Part shown: one piece after another, positions 17,355-24,828 of the stretch | Position numbering within the stretch: position 1 is the first letter of the stretch | Layout of the letters: the number at the start of each line of letters is the position of its first letter | Assembly: GCF_006385175.1 (NCBI RefSeq) | Contig: NZ_VFIY01000018.1 | Coordinates: 310,001 to 374,000, forward strand | Direction of reading: 5' to 3' | From: Emcibacter nanhaiensis | GTDB taxonomy: Bacteria; Pseudomonadota; Alphaproteobacteria; Sphingomonadales; Emcibacteraceae | DNA: 64,000 bases | The notes under the pieces: generated by a model | What the model was told of the DNA's origin: nothing | What the model saw: only the letters and a program-made list of their open reading frames with translations | Database searches by the model: none | Translations under genes and position numbers: made by a program

Positions 17355-18728
17355 ATGAAAGAGGAAGAAATGGTCAACAAAGCTATTATATTAACGGGAC
17401 AGGAATCAGAAACAGAGAGTACGCTGGCGCGCAATCTGATTCAGGTCGGAGGAATCACATTACTCGAGCGCCAACTGAAGACGCTGGAAAAACTTGGCGT
17501 GCAGGAAGTCCATCTTGTCACCGACTGGTTCATCGCCGAACTGGAAAAGGAAATCCTGTCCTATTCCAAAAAACCCGGGTCCGTCCATATCCACCGGACC
17601 AAGGAAGCCGCCGCTAAAATCCTTGAGAACAACTCGGAACAGGACAGCTGGCTGCTGCTCGAAGAAGGCGTCCTGATAGACGACCGTATCGTCGGTGCCG
17701 TGATTGAAAAAAATGCCGGCACCGTCATTGCCGTCATGAACAAGGAGGATGTCGGCGAAGATAAGTCAAGCTACGGCATTCCTCTGTCGCTGCGGGGCCA
17801 GGACAGCATCTTTGCCTCCGCCGCCAAGATATCCAGCGAGACCATGCAGACCCACGCAGACAAGCTGAATTCGCTGGAACACCTCAAAGAAGCCCTGGAA
17901 AGCCTGGCCAATTCCAACGACTGCGAAATTCTGGAAATTTCCTCAATCCCGCTGTATCTGCCCAACCGGCGCCGGGATGTGGATATGATCTGGCTGCCGA
18001 TCCTGCAGCCGAAAGACGGCAGCAAAGGCACAGACGCCCTGTTGAACAATGCCCAGAAAGGCACACTGGACTGGCCGGCATGGTATATTCACCGCCCGAT
18101 CGAAAACTGGATCGTGAAGCATATCTGCAACCTGCCGATTACCCCCAACCAGGTGACGGTCGTTACCGGCCTGCTGGGATTTTACATCATGTATCTGTTT
18201 GCCACCGGCAGCATGGCCTGGGGCCTCGCCGGCGCGTTGATCGTCGGGATTCTGGATGGTGTTGACGGCAAACTGGCCCGCACCAAAATGCAGCAGACCA
18301 AAATCGGCGAGCTGGAACATCTTGTGGACAAGGTGGTGGAATATGGCTGGTATTTCGCCATCGCCGGGTTCCTGTCGACCACTTATGGCTATGCCCCGTG
18401 GGTCATGGCGACGGCGCTGGTCCTGTTCCACCTGGCAGATGAAATCCAGTCGGAATTTTTCCGGCGCATGTCTGATCGGCAGATTTGCGACACCGGCAAG
18501 TTTGACCGCCGGTTCCGGCTGATCGGCGGACGGCGCAACACCCAGATGTGGACCCTGATCCCCTTCGGCATATTTGGCGCCTGGTACGCCGGTTTTATCT
18601 TCATCTGTTGTTACGGGATCATTACTTTCTTTGTCCATCAGGCCAGAATCATATACCATGCGAAAAATCTTATGGAAGCAACCAGCGAAACTTTCGTCGA
18701 AAACTTCCGCAAGACAAAAATATTTTAA
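17355..18728 (+). CDS. Nucleotidyltransferase-like/CDP-alcohol phosphatidyltransferase fusion (DIPP synthase-like)
   Basis: A 457-residue fusion protein. Residues about 6-200 resemble a sugar-phosphate nucleotidyltransferase, but the start reads AIILTGQESETESTLARNL, so the G-x-G-x-R-L signature and its lysine are missing and the domain looks inactive. Residues about 240-450 are a membrane CDP-alcohol phosphotransferase with the first half of the motif intact, DGVDGKLAR, then G-x3-H-x2-D where G-x3-D-x3-D is expected. The same domain order occurs in the IPCT-DIPPS enzyme that makes di-myo-inositol phosphate in hyperthermophiles. It is the first gene of a four-gene operon. The ATG at 17370 (after AGAGGAAGAA) may be the real start. 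Product unproven; it should move a CDP-linked phospho-alcohol, possibly CDP-inositol. Confidence 0.75.
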   Translation: MKEEEMVNKAIILTGQESETESTLARNLIQVGGITLLERQLKTLEKLGVQEVHLVTDWFIAELEKEILSYSKKPGSVHIHRTKEAAAKILENNSEQDSWLLLEEGVLIDDRIVGAVIEKNAGTVIAVMNKEDVGEDKSSYGIPLSLRGQDSIFASAAKISSETMQTHADKLNSLEHLKEALESLANSNDCEILEISSIPLYLPNRRRDVDMIWLPILQPKDGSKGTDALLNNAQKGTLDWPAWYIHRPIENWIVKHICNLPITPNQVTVVTGLLGFYIMYLFATGSMAWGLAGALIVGILDGVDGKLARTKMQQTKIGELEHLVDKVVEYGWYFAIAGFLSTTYGYAPWVMATALVLFHLADEIQSEFFRRMSDRQICDTGKFDRRFRLIGGRRNTQMWTLIPFGIFGAWYAGFIFICCYGIITFFVHQARIIYHAKNLMEATSETFVENFRKTKIF

Positions 18729-18746
18729 AAAGTAACTGCGGGTATC

Positions 18747-19640
18747 ATGTCAGAAACGATCAAGAGAACCAGCGAGATAGAGGAGTTCACCAACCTCTAT
18801 CTCATCCATCCGGTAAGCAGTTGGCTGGTCCCGAGGTTCGCCGCCCTGAAGGTCACGCCGAACATGGTTTCCCTGTCCGGTATGCTGGCCGGTTTTCTGG
18901 CAGGTTTCGCCTATTACAATTACCAGGACGGCCGGTTGGCGATCCTCGGCTTTGCCCTGATGCTGACCTGGCACATTCTTGACGGGGCCGACGGGCAGCT
19001 TGCCCGCCTGACCCAGACCCAGTCGGAACTGGGCAAGGTGATCGACGGCATCTGCGACTATGTGGTGTTTATTTCCGTCTATATCGCCCTGGGCCTGACC
19101 CTGGCGCCGGATCTGGGTTCCTGGGTCTGGGCGCTGGTTATCCTGGCCGGGGCGGCCCATGCCGTCCAGGCGGGCGCGTATGAGACCCAGCGCCAGGAAT
19201 ATGATTTCTGGGGCCATGGCAAGCTTTCCGCCCGGCTGCCCGAACCGGATGAGCTGCAGAAAGGCCTCAATGGCGGCCCGTTTGGCGCCATCGCCGGGAA
19301 ACTGGAGTATGGCTATGTGAAAATGCAGTATGCCTTTTCCGGCGTTGACAGCGCCCAGCGCCACGAAATTCAGCACCTTCTCGATAAAAACCCCGAACTG
19401 GCCGGGGAGATCCGGGCGATCTATCGTCTGGTTTTCTCTCGTTCCGTGAAACTCTGGTCAGTAATGTGCGCCAACTATCGAACTTTTGCCATATTTATCG
19501 CGTGTATTATAGGCGAGCCTGTCGTGTATTTCCTCTTCGAACTGGTGGTTCTGAATGTGGTACTGATGGCTCTGGTTCATAAACAAAAAAAATATAACAG
19601 ACTGTTTATTCGGCAGCTTAGGGAACTGACTTCGGAGTAG
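18747..19640 (+). CDS. CDP-alcohol phosphatidyltransferase family protein
   Basis: A 297-residue integral membrane enzyme. The full catalytic signature D-x2-D-G-x2-A-R-x8-G-x3-D-x3-D is present: DGADGQLARLTQTQSELG followed by KVIDGICD (about residues 79-104). Hydrophobic segments flank it near residues 40-60, 65-80, 105-125, 130-150 and 245-285. A hydrophilic insert (about residues 155-235) separates the last pair. It should transfer a phospho-alcohol from a CDP-activated donor to a hydroxyl acceptor at the cytoplasmic membrane. It follows the fusion gene by 18 bases and precedes the secreted protein by 7, so the products are probably used together. Donor (CDP-diacylglycerol or CDP-inositol) and acceptor are unknown. 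Confidence 0.82.
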   Translation: MSETIKRTSEIEEFTNLYLIHPVSSWLVPRFAALKVTPNMVSLSGMLAGFLAGFAYYNYQDGRLAILGFALMLTWHILDGADGQLARLTQTQSELGKVIDGICDYVVFISVYIALGLTLAPDLGSWVWALVILAGAAHAVQAGAYETQRQEYDFWGHGKLSARLPEPDELQKGLNGGPFGAIAGKLEYGYVKMQYAFSGVDSAQRHEIQHLLDKNPELAGEIRAIYRLVFSRSVKLWSVMCANYRTFAIFIACIIGEPVVYFLFELVVLNVVLMALVHKQKKYNRLFIRQLRELTSE

Positions 19641-19647
19641 TCAATTT

Positions 19648-20796
19648 ATGTCATTTACACGTTTACTGCGTGCCGTGCTGGCGCTCGTTGTTTTTGTCAT
19701 GCCAGCTTCAGCCTTTGCCCCCATGGCAGCCTTTGCCAACGACGAGATCCTCACCCAGGACAAGCAAGCCCCGACCCTGAAGGATGACAAGAATTACAAG
19801 GAATACTGGGAACAATATTTTGTCTTTGAGGACGGCAGCCTGCTGACCACCCAGTTCACCATCCTGAACCTGCCGTTCATGACCCACCGGGCCCTGATGC
19901 TGGCCACCTTTACCCGGCCCGACGGCACCAAATATATCATCAAAAACGGCCGCAAGCGGGACGACTGGGAGTATTCTCCCGATCACCTGAATATCCAGCT
20001 GAATGACAATATCCAGCATTACATCCGCAAGACGGCGGACGGCTACCAGTTGAAGCTCCATAATTCCACCGGTGAACTGGAACTGGAGCTGAAAAGCCCG
20101 CTGCCGCCGCTGCAGTCCCTCAACGGCAATAATAAATACCGCAGGAAGGGTGAAATTGAAGCCATCACCTATGCGCCCTTTTTCACTGCCACCGGCCGCT
20201 TCCGGCCCGGTCCGGAAGCCACCGGCACCGAGGAGGACGGCCCCTGGGAAGACCTGGGGAAAGGGGTTGGTTTCGGCATGCGGGTATTCCTGGAAGAATC
20301 CATTGATGAAATGATGGAGAGCTGGATCAGGATATTCAGCCTCGATAATGGATCCGAGCCTGAATTGATGCTGTCTTCCATCGTACTGCCCAATCGCAAA
20401 CAGGATAACAAGCTGTACCTGCGCGAAGGCAACAAGGTGATCGGCAATTTCCATGACGTCAAGCTGGTGGTCAAGGAAACCGCAGAAGATCCCGACCTGG
20501 GTGAATATCCGACGAAACTGCGGCTGGTCGCCCTGAACGGCAACAGCAGCCTGCAGGGGACCATCGACCTCACCCGAAAACTGGAGCATTTCCGCCTCAA
20601 CGACCATATGAGCAGCCTGGAACGCATGCTGGCCCAGGTCTACCCCTCCGTCACAAGTTATCGCTATGTTGCAGACTATAATCTGGTATATAGTGGTCCC
20701 GACGGCGTGAGAAAGATCACCGGCAAGGCGCTCAGCGATTTCGCCGATGTTCTTCCCCCCTCCGTCAAAAAAAAACACACTCGAAAAAAAAGATAG
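19648..20796 (+). CDS. Secreted protein of unknown function in inositol operon
   Basis: A 382-residue protein with a signal peptide (hydrophobic residues about 8-22, likely cut near ASAFA or AAFA at 24-30). The mature part is rich in beta-strand patterns. EQYFVFEDGSLLTTQFTI and FTRPDGTKYIIKNGRKRDDW faintly recall the AttH/CrtC/Svf1 lipocalin-like barrels that bind lipids or isoprenoids, but I cannot confirm this. The C-terminus is very basic (KKKHTRKKR). It sits 7 bases after the second CDP-alcohol transferase and 16 before the flippase gene, so a periplasmic role in handling the exported product is a reasonable guess. Confidence 0.6.
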   Translation: MSFTRLLRAVLALVVFVMPASAFAPMAAFANDEILTQDKQAPTLKDDKNYKEYWEQYFVFEDGSLLTTQFTILNLPFMTHRALMLATFTRPDGTKYIIKNGRKRDDWEYSPDHLNIQLNDNIQHYIRKTADGYQLKLHNSTGELELELKSPLPPLQSLNGNNKYRRKGEIEAITYAPFFTATGRFRPGPEATGTEEDGPWEDLGKGVGFGMRVFLEESIDEMMESWIRIFSLDNGSEPELMLSSIVLPNRKQDNKLYLREGNKVIGNFHDVKLVVKETAEDPDLGEYPTKLRLVALNGNSSLQGTIDLTRKLEHFRLNDHMSSLERMLAQVYPSVTSYRYVADYNLVYSGPDGVRKITGKALSDFADVLPPSVKKKHTRKKR

Positions 20797-20812
20797 GGGA
20801 TAAAGGTCACAG

Positions 20813-22369
20813 ATGACCTCGATCACACCAGCAGATTCTGGCGAGCAAAAAGACAAAAAAGATATCGCCAAGGGGGCCGGCGCGAATTTCGCCGGCTTTA
20901 TTGTACGTCTCGGCTCCCGCCTGCCGTTCCTGTTTCTGGCGGTCGCGCTGTTCGGCAACGAACTTTACGGCCGCTATAACTATACCATCACCACCATCGA
21001 GATTATGGCCGCCTTCGCCACCTTCGGCCTGAAGCGGTCGCTGTTCAAATTCATCCATGACCGGGAATATTCCAGGGACTATGCCCCCGAACAGGTGATA
21101 CTTACCGCGCTGTGCTGGTCGCTGATGGTGGGCGCCGTGCTGACCGGGATTCTGATCCTGTCGGCGAACGCGCTGGCTGCTTTCTTTGACTATCCGCAGA
21201 TGGTCGACGGCCTGGTGACCCTGGCGCCGATCATCCTCGTTATCACTTCGGTGGATGTGATCCTGTCCGGCACCCGGGCGACGCGCAAGATGCGCTATGA
21301 AGTCTGGTCCCGCAGCATTGTCGAACCCTATGTGCTGCTCGGCGCCATGCTGTTGTTTTACACCCTGGGCTATCGGGAGAAAGGCCTGTTGATGGCCTAT
21401 GCCGTGGCCCTGCTTGCCGCCCTGGCGGTCGCCATCTGGGGTGCGCTCAGGCTCTACAGCTTCAGGAACTTTGTCTGCAAGCCGCCCTGCTTCCACCTGA
21501 TCCGCCGCATCGCCGGCTTTTCCGCCCCGACGGCCTTCCATGACATGGCGCTGCTGATCTTCATGCGCATGGATATCTTCACCGTCAAATTCTTCTTTTC
21601 CGAAGCTGTGCTTGGGGTCTATACGGTGGCCCAGCAGTTCGCCACCAGCGTGGAAAAGATTTACCAGAGCTTCTATCCGATCCTGGCCCCGGTCATGTCC
21701 AAAAGCCTGGTCGAGAGAGACTATCCCCGGGTCGAACGGCATATGATCATGGTCAGCCGCTGGATCCTGATGGTGCAGTGCCTGATTGTGGTCTGGGCCG
21801 GGTTTTACGGCGAGGCGGTGATCACCGCCGTGGCCAATGACGGCACCGACCCCGATATCCTGCAGGTGGGCGGCATCATCCTGTTCCTGCTGATGGTGGG
21901 GGAAACCATCAACGGCGGTTTCGGCACCTCTGACCTGCCGCTGATTTATAAAAACCCGCTGTTCAATCCGCTGATTTCCCTGCTGATGATCCCGCTTTAT
22001 GTGGTGATGGCGGTCCTCTTCACCCAGACCCTGGGCATGGATGCCGAAGGTGTCGCCCTCGCCCTGATGCTGACCTACCTGACCATGAACCTGCTGCGCA
22101 TGATCCTCATCAACCGGCTGTTCGGCATCCGGATGTGGCGCCTCAAGCTGTTCAAGGTGCCGTTCGCCGCCGGGATCAGCGCCGGCGCCTTCTACTGGGC
22201 CAAACAGGCGATCCCGTTTGACATCATCCACGGCTGGGGCGTGTTCCTCGGCATTCCGGTGCTGATCCTGATTTATGTCCTGATCCTGGTGCTGGCCGGG
22301 CTGGAACCGGAAGACAAATCCCGCATCATGCAGAAGCTGGGGATCGGCGGTAAAACCGCAAAAGCCTGA
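20813..22369 (+). CDS. MOP-family flippase (polysaccharide/lipid transporter, Wzx/MurJ-like)
   Basis: A 518-residue polytopic membrane protein with about 12-14 hydrophobic segments. The N-terminal region (GAGANFAGFIVRLGSRLPFL, LFGNELYGRYNYTITTIEIM) is typical of the polysaccharide-biosynthesis flippases, and the middle shows GVYTVAQQFATSVEKIYQSF and FYGEAVITAV. Family members flip lipid-linked glycans or other amphiphiles across the inner membrane. As last gene of the operon with two CDP-alcohol transferases and a secreted protein, it probably exports their product. No glycosyltransferases are nearby, which makes an ordinary Wzx role less likely. Confidence 0.85.
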   Translation: MTSITPADSGEQKDKKDIAKGAGANFAGFIVRLGSRLPFLFLAVALFGNELYGRYNYTITTIEIMAAFATFGLKRSLFKFIHDREYSRDYAPEQVILTALCWSLMVGAVLTGILILSANALAAFFDYPQMVDGLVTLAPIILVITSVDVILSGTRATRKMRYEVWSRSIVEPYVLLGAMLLFYTLGYREKGLLMAYAVALLAALAVAIWGALRLYSFRNFVCKPPCFHLIRRIAGFSAPTAFHDMALLIFMRMDIFTVKFFFSEAVLGVYTVAQQFATSVEKIYQSFYPILAPVMSKSLVERDYPRVERHMIMVSRWILMVQCLIVVWAGFYGEAVITAVANDGTDPDILQVGGIILFLLMVGETINGGFGTSDLPLIYKNPLFNPLISLLMIPLYVVMAVLFTQTLGMDAEGVALALMLTYLTMNLLRMILINRLFGIRMWRLKLFKVPFAAGISAGAFYWAKQAIPFDIIHGWGVFLGIPVLILIYVLILVLAGLEPEDKSRIMQKLGIGGKTAKA

Positions 22370-22391
22370 TCAGGCAAATCAGGTCTTTTAA
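22361..22391 (+). terminator. Terminator after the flippase operon
   Basis: CCTGAT and ATCAGG form a stem around CAGGCAA, followed by TCTTTT; the stop codon of the flippase lies inside the first arm. The 12-base palindrome GCCTGATCAGGC recurs at 22786-22797, at the 3' ends of the chorismate mutase gene and its convergent neighbour. Confidence 0.6.
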
Positions 22392-22458
22392 CTTTCAACT
22401 ATTTTCTGCTAAAGTCCGTCCGACCGCCGCGCCACCGGCATATTATGGGAGTGATTGA

Positions 22459-22779
22459 ATGAGCAGCGACAACCGGCCCGACGAACAGGAACTGAAAGAC
22501 CAACTGACGTCTTTTAGGGAAAGCATCGACAATATTGATGCCGCCCTGGTCTATATGCTGGCCGAACGCTTCAAGATCACCCAGAAAGTCGGCGAATATA
22601 AAGCCAAATACGACCTGCCGCCGGCCGACAAGGACCGGGAACAGCGCCAGATCGAACGGCTGCGCCGGCTCGCCGAGGACGCCAACCTGGATCCGGATTT
22701 CTCCGAGAAATTCCTTAACTTCATCATCAAGGAAGTGATCCGCCACCACGAGCAGATCCGCGAGGCGGAAGGGGAATAG
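22459..22779 (+). CDS. Chorismate mutase, AroQ class
   Basis: A 106-residue all-helical AroQ-type chorismate mutase, which rearranges chorismate to prephenate for phenylalanine and tyrosine synthesis. The first helix carries RESIDNIDAALVYMLAERFK with the active-site Arg, followed by VGEYKAKYDLPPADKDREQ (Lys and Asp-Arg-Glu) and the C-terminal helix FLNFIIKEVIRHHEQI. Length fits monofunctional enzymes of alphaproteobacteria. It has no signal peptide, so it is cytoplasmic. GGGAG eight bases before the ATG supports the start. It appears monocistronic. Confidence 0.92.
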   Translation: MSSDNRPDEQELKDQLTSFRESIDNIDAALVYMLAERFKITQKVGEYKAKYDLPPADKDREQRQIERLRRLAEDANLDPDFSEKFLNFIIKEVIRHHEQIREAEGE

Positions 22780-22791
22780 AAGATCGCCTGA

Positions 22792-23271
22792 TCAGGCCAG
22801 ATCATCCCAGCGGATTTTCAGAATGTTTCCGGAAGTTTTCGGCAGACTAGCCCGGTCAATCATGCGGGAAGATATCTCAAACTCCTCGGAAATATTCACC
22901 ACCAGAAGCTTGTTGAAATGCCCGCTCAGTTTCACGGAGGTCTGATCCTTGGTATTCATCGGCGCTATGGTTTTTACTTCAATATGATCATTGCCCAGGC
23001 GGCCGTCCGAGCCCTGGGCAAAATTCTTGTGCAGCCGGATACCGTAGGTTATCGCGGCATACAGCTCGCCAATATCGCCGTAAACCTGCAAATGCCTGCC
23101 GGTAGCAAGGAAATAATCTTCCGCCACAGAAATAAGGTCTTCAAAAACCGGAACCAGTGACAGGTCAGCATTCGGCCATTTTGCCCGCCATTCCTTATAC
23201 TGGATTTGCTGGTGAATCTCGTCCCAGCTTACCCATTCACCGTCTTCCCAGAATGCGTCATCCGGTCCCAT
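22792..23271 (-). CDS. Hypothetical protein, possible PD-(D/E)XK nuclease-like core
   Basis: A 159-residue protein I do not recognise as a named gene. The central part GELYAAITYGIRLHKNFAQG then SDGRLGNDHIEVKTIAP (about residues 68-104) has the layout of a PD-(D/E)XK nuclease core: a helical Glu, an Asp, and E-V-K after a short gap. The C-terminal part (HFNKLLVVNISEEFEISSRM) resembles the strand following the catalytic hairpin in restriction-endonuclease-like folds. Such small proteins often come from restriction or defence loci, but nothing else here is of that kind. It converges with chorismate mutase and has its own short upstream region. Confidence 0.6.
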   Translation of the reverse strand: MGPDDAFWEDGEWVSWDEIHQQIQYKEWRAKWPNADLSLVPVFEDLISVAEDYFLATGRHLQVYGDIGELYAAITYGIRLHKNFAQGSDGRLGNDHIEVKTIAPMNTKDQTSVKLSGHFNKLLVVNISEEFEISSRMIDRASLPKTSGNILKIRWDDLA

Positions 23272-23368
23272 CTGATCCGATATCCTCTTAGTTAACCGAA
23301 AATGCCCTCATTACGGGAATATGATATACCATATTCCCTTTACAGAAGATGAAGAACCGGATCAAATG

Positions 23369-23977
23369 TTAGCTGTCCTGAATTAGCGGAGCCTCCTTGG
23401 GGTCATTCCCACGAGCCTGCAAGGAACATGCCTCCAGGAACCGCTCGGCTTCCTTTGGCGAGCGCAAGCGGACAAACTGCAGGTGATCATAGGGCGGCGA
23501 CTGCATCAGCGCTGCATATTTCCGCCGGTTGAGGTAAAAGGTTTTCAACGTCCACCACAGCACGGACTCCCTGCTGAACAGGCGGGAGAAGGTCTCTACA
23601 TTGCCGGAGCCCGGCCACACCTCTTCGCCTGAGACAGCCCGAGAGAGCGCCCGCCGCGTCGCCCGCCACATCACCAGCAAAAAGGGGAAATCCAGCCAGA
23701 TCACCAGCCGGGCATAGGACCATTTGAGTTCGTTGGTGATGGTGAAATTACCATCCAGCACCCATTGCTCCTGCTGCAGGGCCACCTCGAGCCTGGGAAA
23801 GAATTCCTCGTCTGTGGAAGGGGTCCAGTCGGGTTTCCAGTAGAGCGTATCCATCTGGAGATAGGGCACGCCCAAGCGCTCGGCGAGCCGGGCGGCGAAG
23901 GTGGACTTGCCCGTCCCGCTGGTGCCGACCACATTGATGCGGCGTTGTGGAAGATCGGATATTTCGATATTGGCCAT
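23369..23977 (-). CDS. P-loop NTPase, adenylate kinase/topology-modulation (FlaR-like)
   Basis: A small kinase-like protein of about 202 residues. The Walker A motif VVGTSGTGKSTFAARLAERL lies near residues 16-35, followed by YLQMDTLYWKPDWTP and WVLDGNF, the substrate-binding pattern of the adenylate kinase-related FlaR / DNA-topology-modulation group. LVIWLDFPFLLVMWRATRR corresponds to the Walker B and lid region. Function in these proteins is unknown; nucleotide or small-molecule phosphorylation is expected. I start at 23977 because GGGGG lies at suitable distance; an upstream ATG at 23986 abuts that site too closely. It lies between the inositol genes and the hypothetical gene, with no clear link to either. 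Confidence 0.75.
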   Translation of the reverse strand: MANIEISDLPQRRINVVGTSGTGKSTFAARLAERLGVPYLQMDTLYWKPDWTPSTDEEFFPRLEVALQQEQWVLDGNFTITNELKWSYARLVIWLDFPFLLVMWRATRRALSRAVSGEEVWPGSGNVETFSRLFSRESVLWWTLKTFYLNRRKYAALMQSPPYDHLQFVRLRSPKEAERFLEACSLQARGNDPKEAPLIQDS

Positions 23978-24052
23978 GGTCTCCATCCCCCTGAGAAAAA
24001 AGGGGCTACTCCTCTAGCATGCCTCACCTCTTAACTCAAATTTATTTCGGCA

Positions 24053-24090
24053 AACAAAAAAAGACCGGACGCTGCCGCCCGGCCTTTTCA
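24053..24090 (-). terminator. Terminator after the inositol phosphate operon
   Basis: On the minus strand AAAAGGCCGG and CCGGTCTTTT pair (one G-U) around a 10-base loop, followed by a run of seven T. It ends the ino1-cytidylyltransferase transcript. Confidence 0.85.
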
Positions 24091-24111
24091 AACCCTGAGT
24101 ATTTATAATCT

Positions 24112-24828
24112 TTACAGCTTGCCGTCGTTAACCAGCACGATCGCCTTGCCGTAAGCCATGGGATCATCCACATCGAGCCACAGCTTGTCGCCGATGTCGA
24201 AGGTGCGGGCCCGACCCTGGGCGCCCAGCACATTCATGGCGCCGGAGATGCTTTCATCCCCTTCCCGCGCACTCTGCTCGAGCGCGTCGAACATGGCCGG
24301 GGTGCAATAGAAAATGCCGGTATCAAAAGCGTTATAATCGCGGATGACCTTGCCGATATTTTCGATTTTGCCGGGCGTGCATTTGACCCGGGTCACATCG
24401 TCCAGATCGATGATCGGATTGTCGATCTTGTAATCGACGCACAGAGTGACCGTGCCCGGCTCATGCTCGGCCGCGGCCAGATCGCGGAAAATTTCCGGAT
24501 CGACCAGATGATCGCACATGGTGAGGACGAAATCGCCGTCAATATAATCCTTGGCGGCATAGACAGAAAGGCCGTTCGGGCGCTGCCATTCCTCATTCAC
24601 AATGTGCGTGATGGACAGGCTGTCCCGTTCGGCAAGTTTATCAAGGAAGGCCCGGACCTTGGTCCCACGATATCCGGTGACAACATAGATATCGTTGATG
24701 CCTCCCTTGACGGCATTGGTAATGACCCGCTCGATCAGGGGAACGCCGACCAGCTCAATGAGCGGTTTGCTTTCCCCCTTCTCGCGAAGCCTGCTGCCCT
24801 GACCGGCAGCAACAATCAGGAGTTTCAC
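24112..24828 (-). CDS. Nucleotidyltransferase, CTP:inositol-1-phosphate cytidylyltransferase-like
   Basis: A 238-residue sugar-phosphate nucleotidyltransferase. The N-terminus has the complete NTP-binding signature (IVAAGQGSRL, then KPLIEL), VVTGYRGTKV near residue 50, and FVLTMCDHLVDPEIF near residue 98, where the Asp coordinates the metal. The CDH rather than the usual GD element and overall pattern resemble the cytidylyltransferase half of the archaeal IPCT-DIPPS protein, which makes CDP-inositol from CTP and inositol 1-phosphate. Its GTG start overlaps the stop of the inositol-3-phosphate synthase gene (GTGA), so the product of one enzyme is likely the substrate of the other. A different phospho-alcohol substrate remains possible. 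Confidence 0.8.
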   Translation of the reverse strand: MKLLIVAAGQGSRLREKGESKPLIELVGVPLIERVITNAVKGGINDIYVVTGYRGTKVRAFLDKLAERDSLSITHIVNEEWQRPNGLSVYAAKDYIDGDFVLTMCDHLVDPEIFRDLAAAEHEPGTVTLCVDYKIDNPIIDLDDVTRVKCTPGKIENIGKVIRDYNAFDTGIFYCTPAMFDALEQSAREGDESISGAMNVLGAQGRARTFDIGDKLWLDVDDPMAYGKAIVLVNDGKL

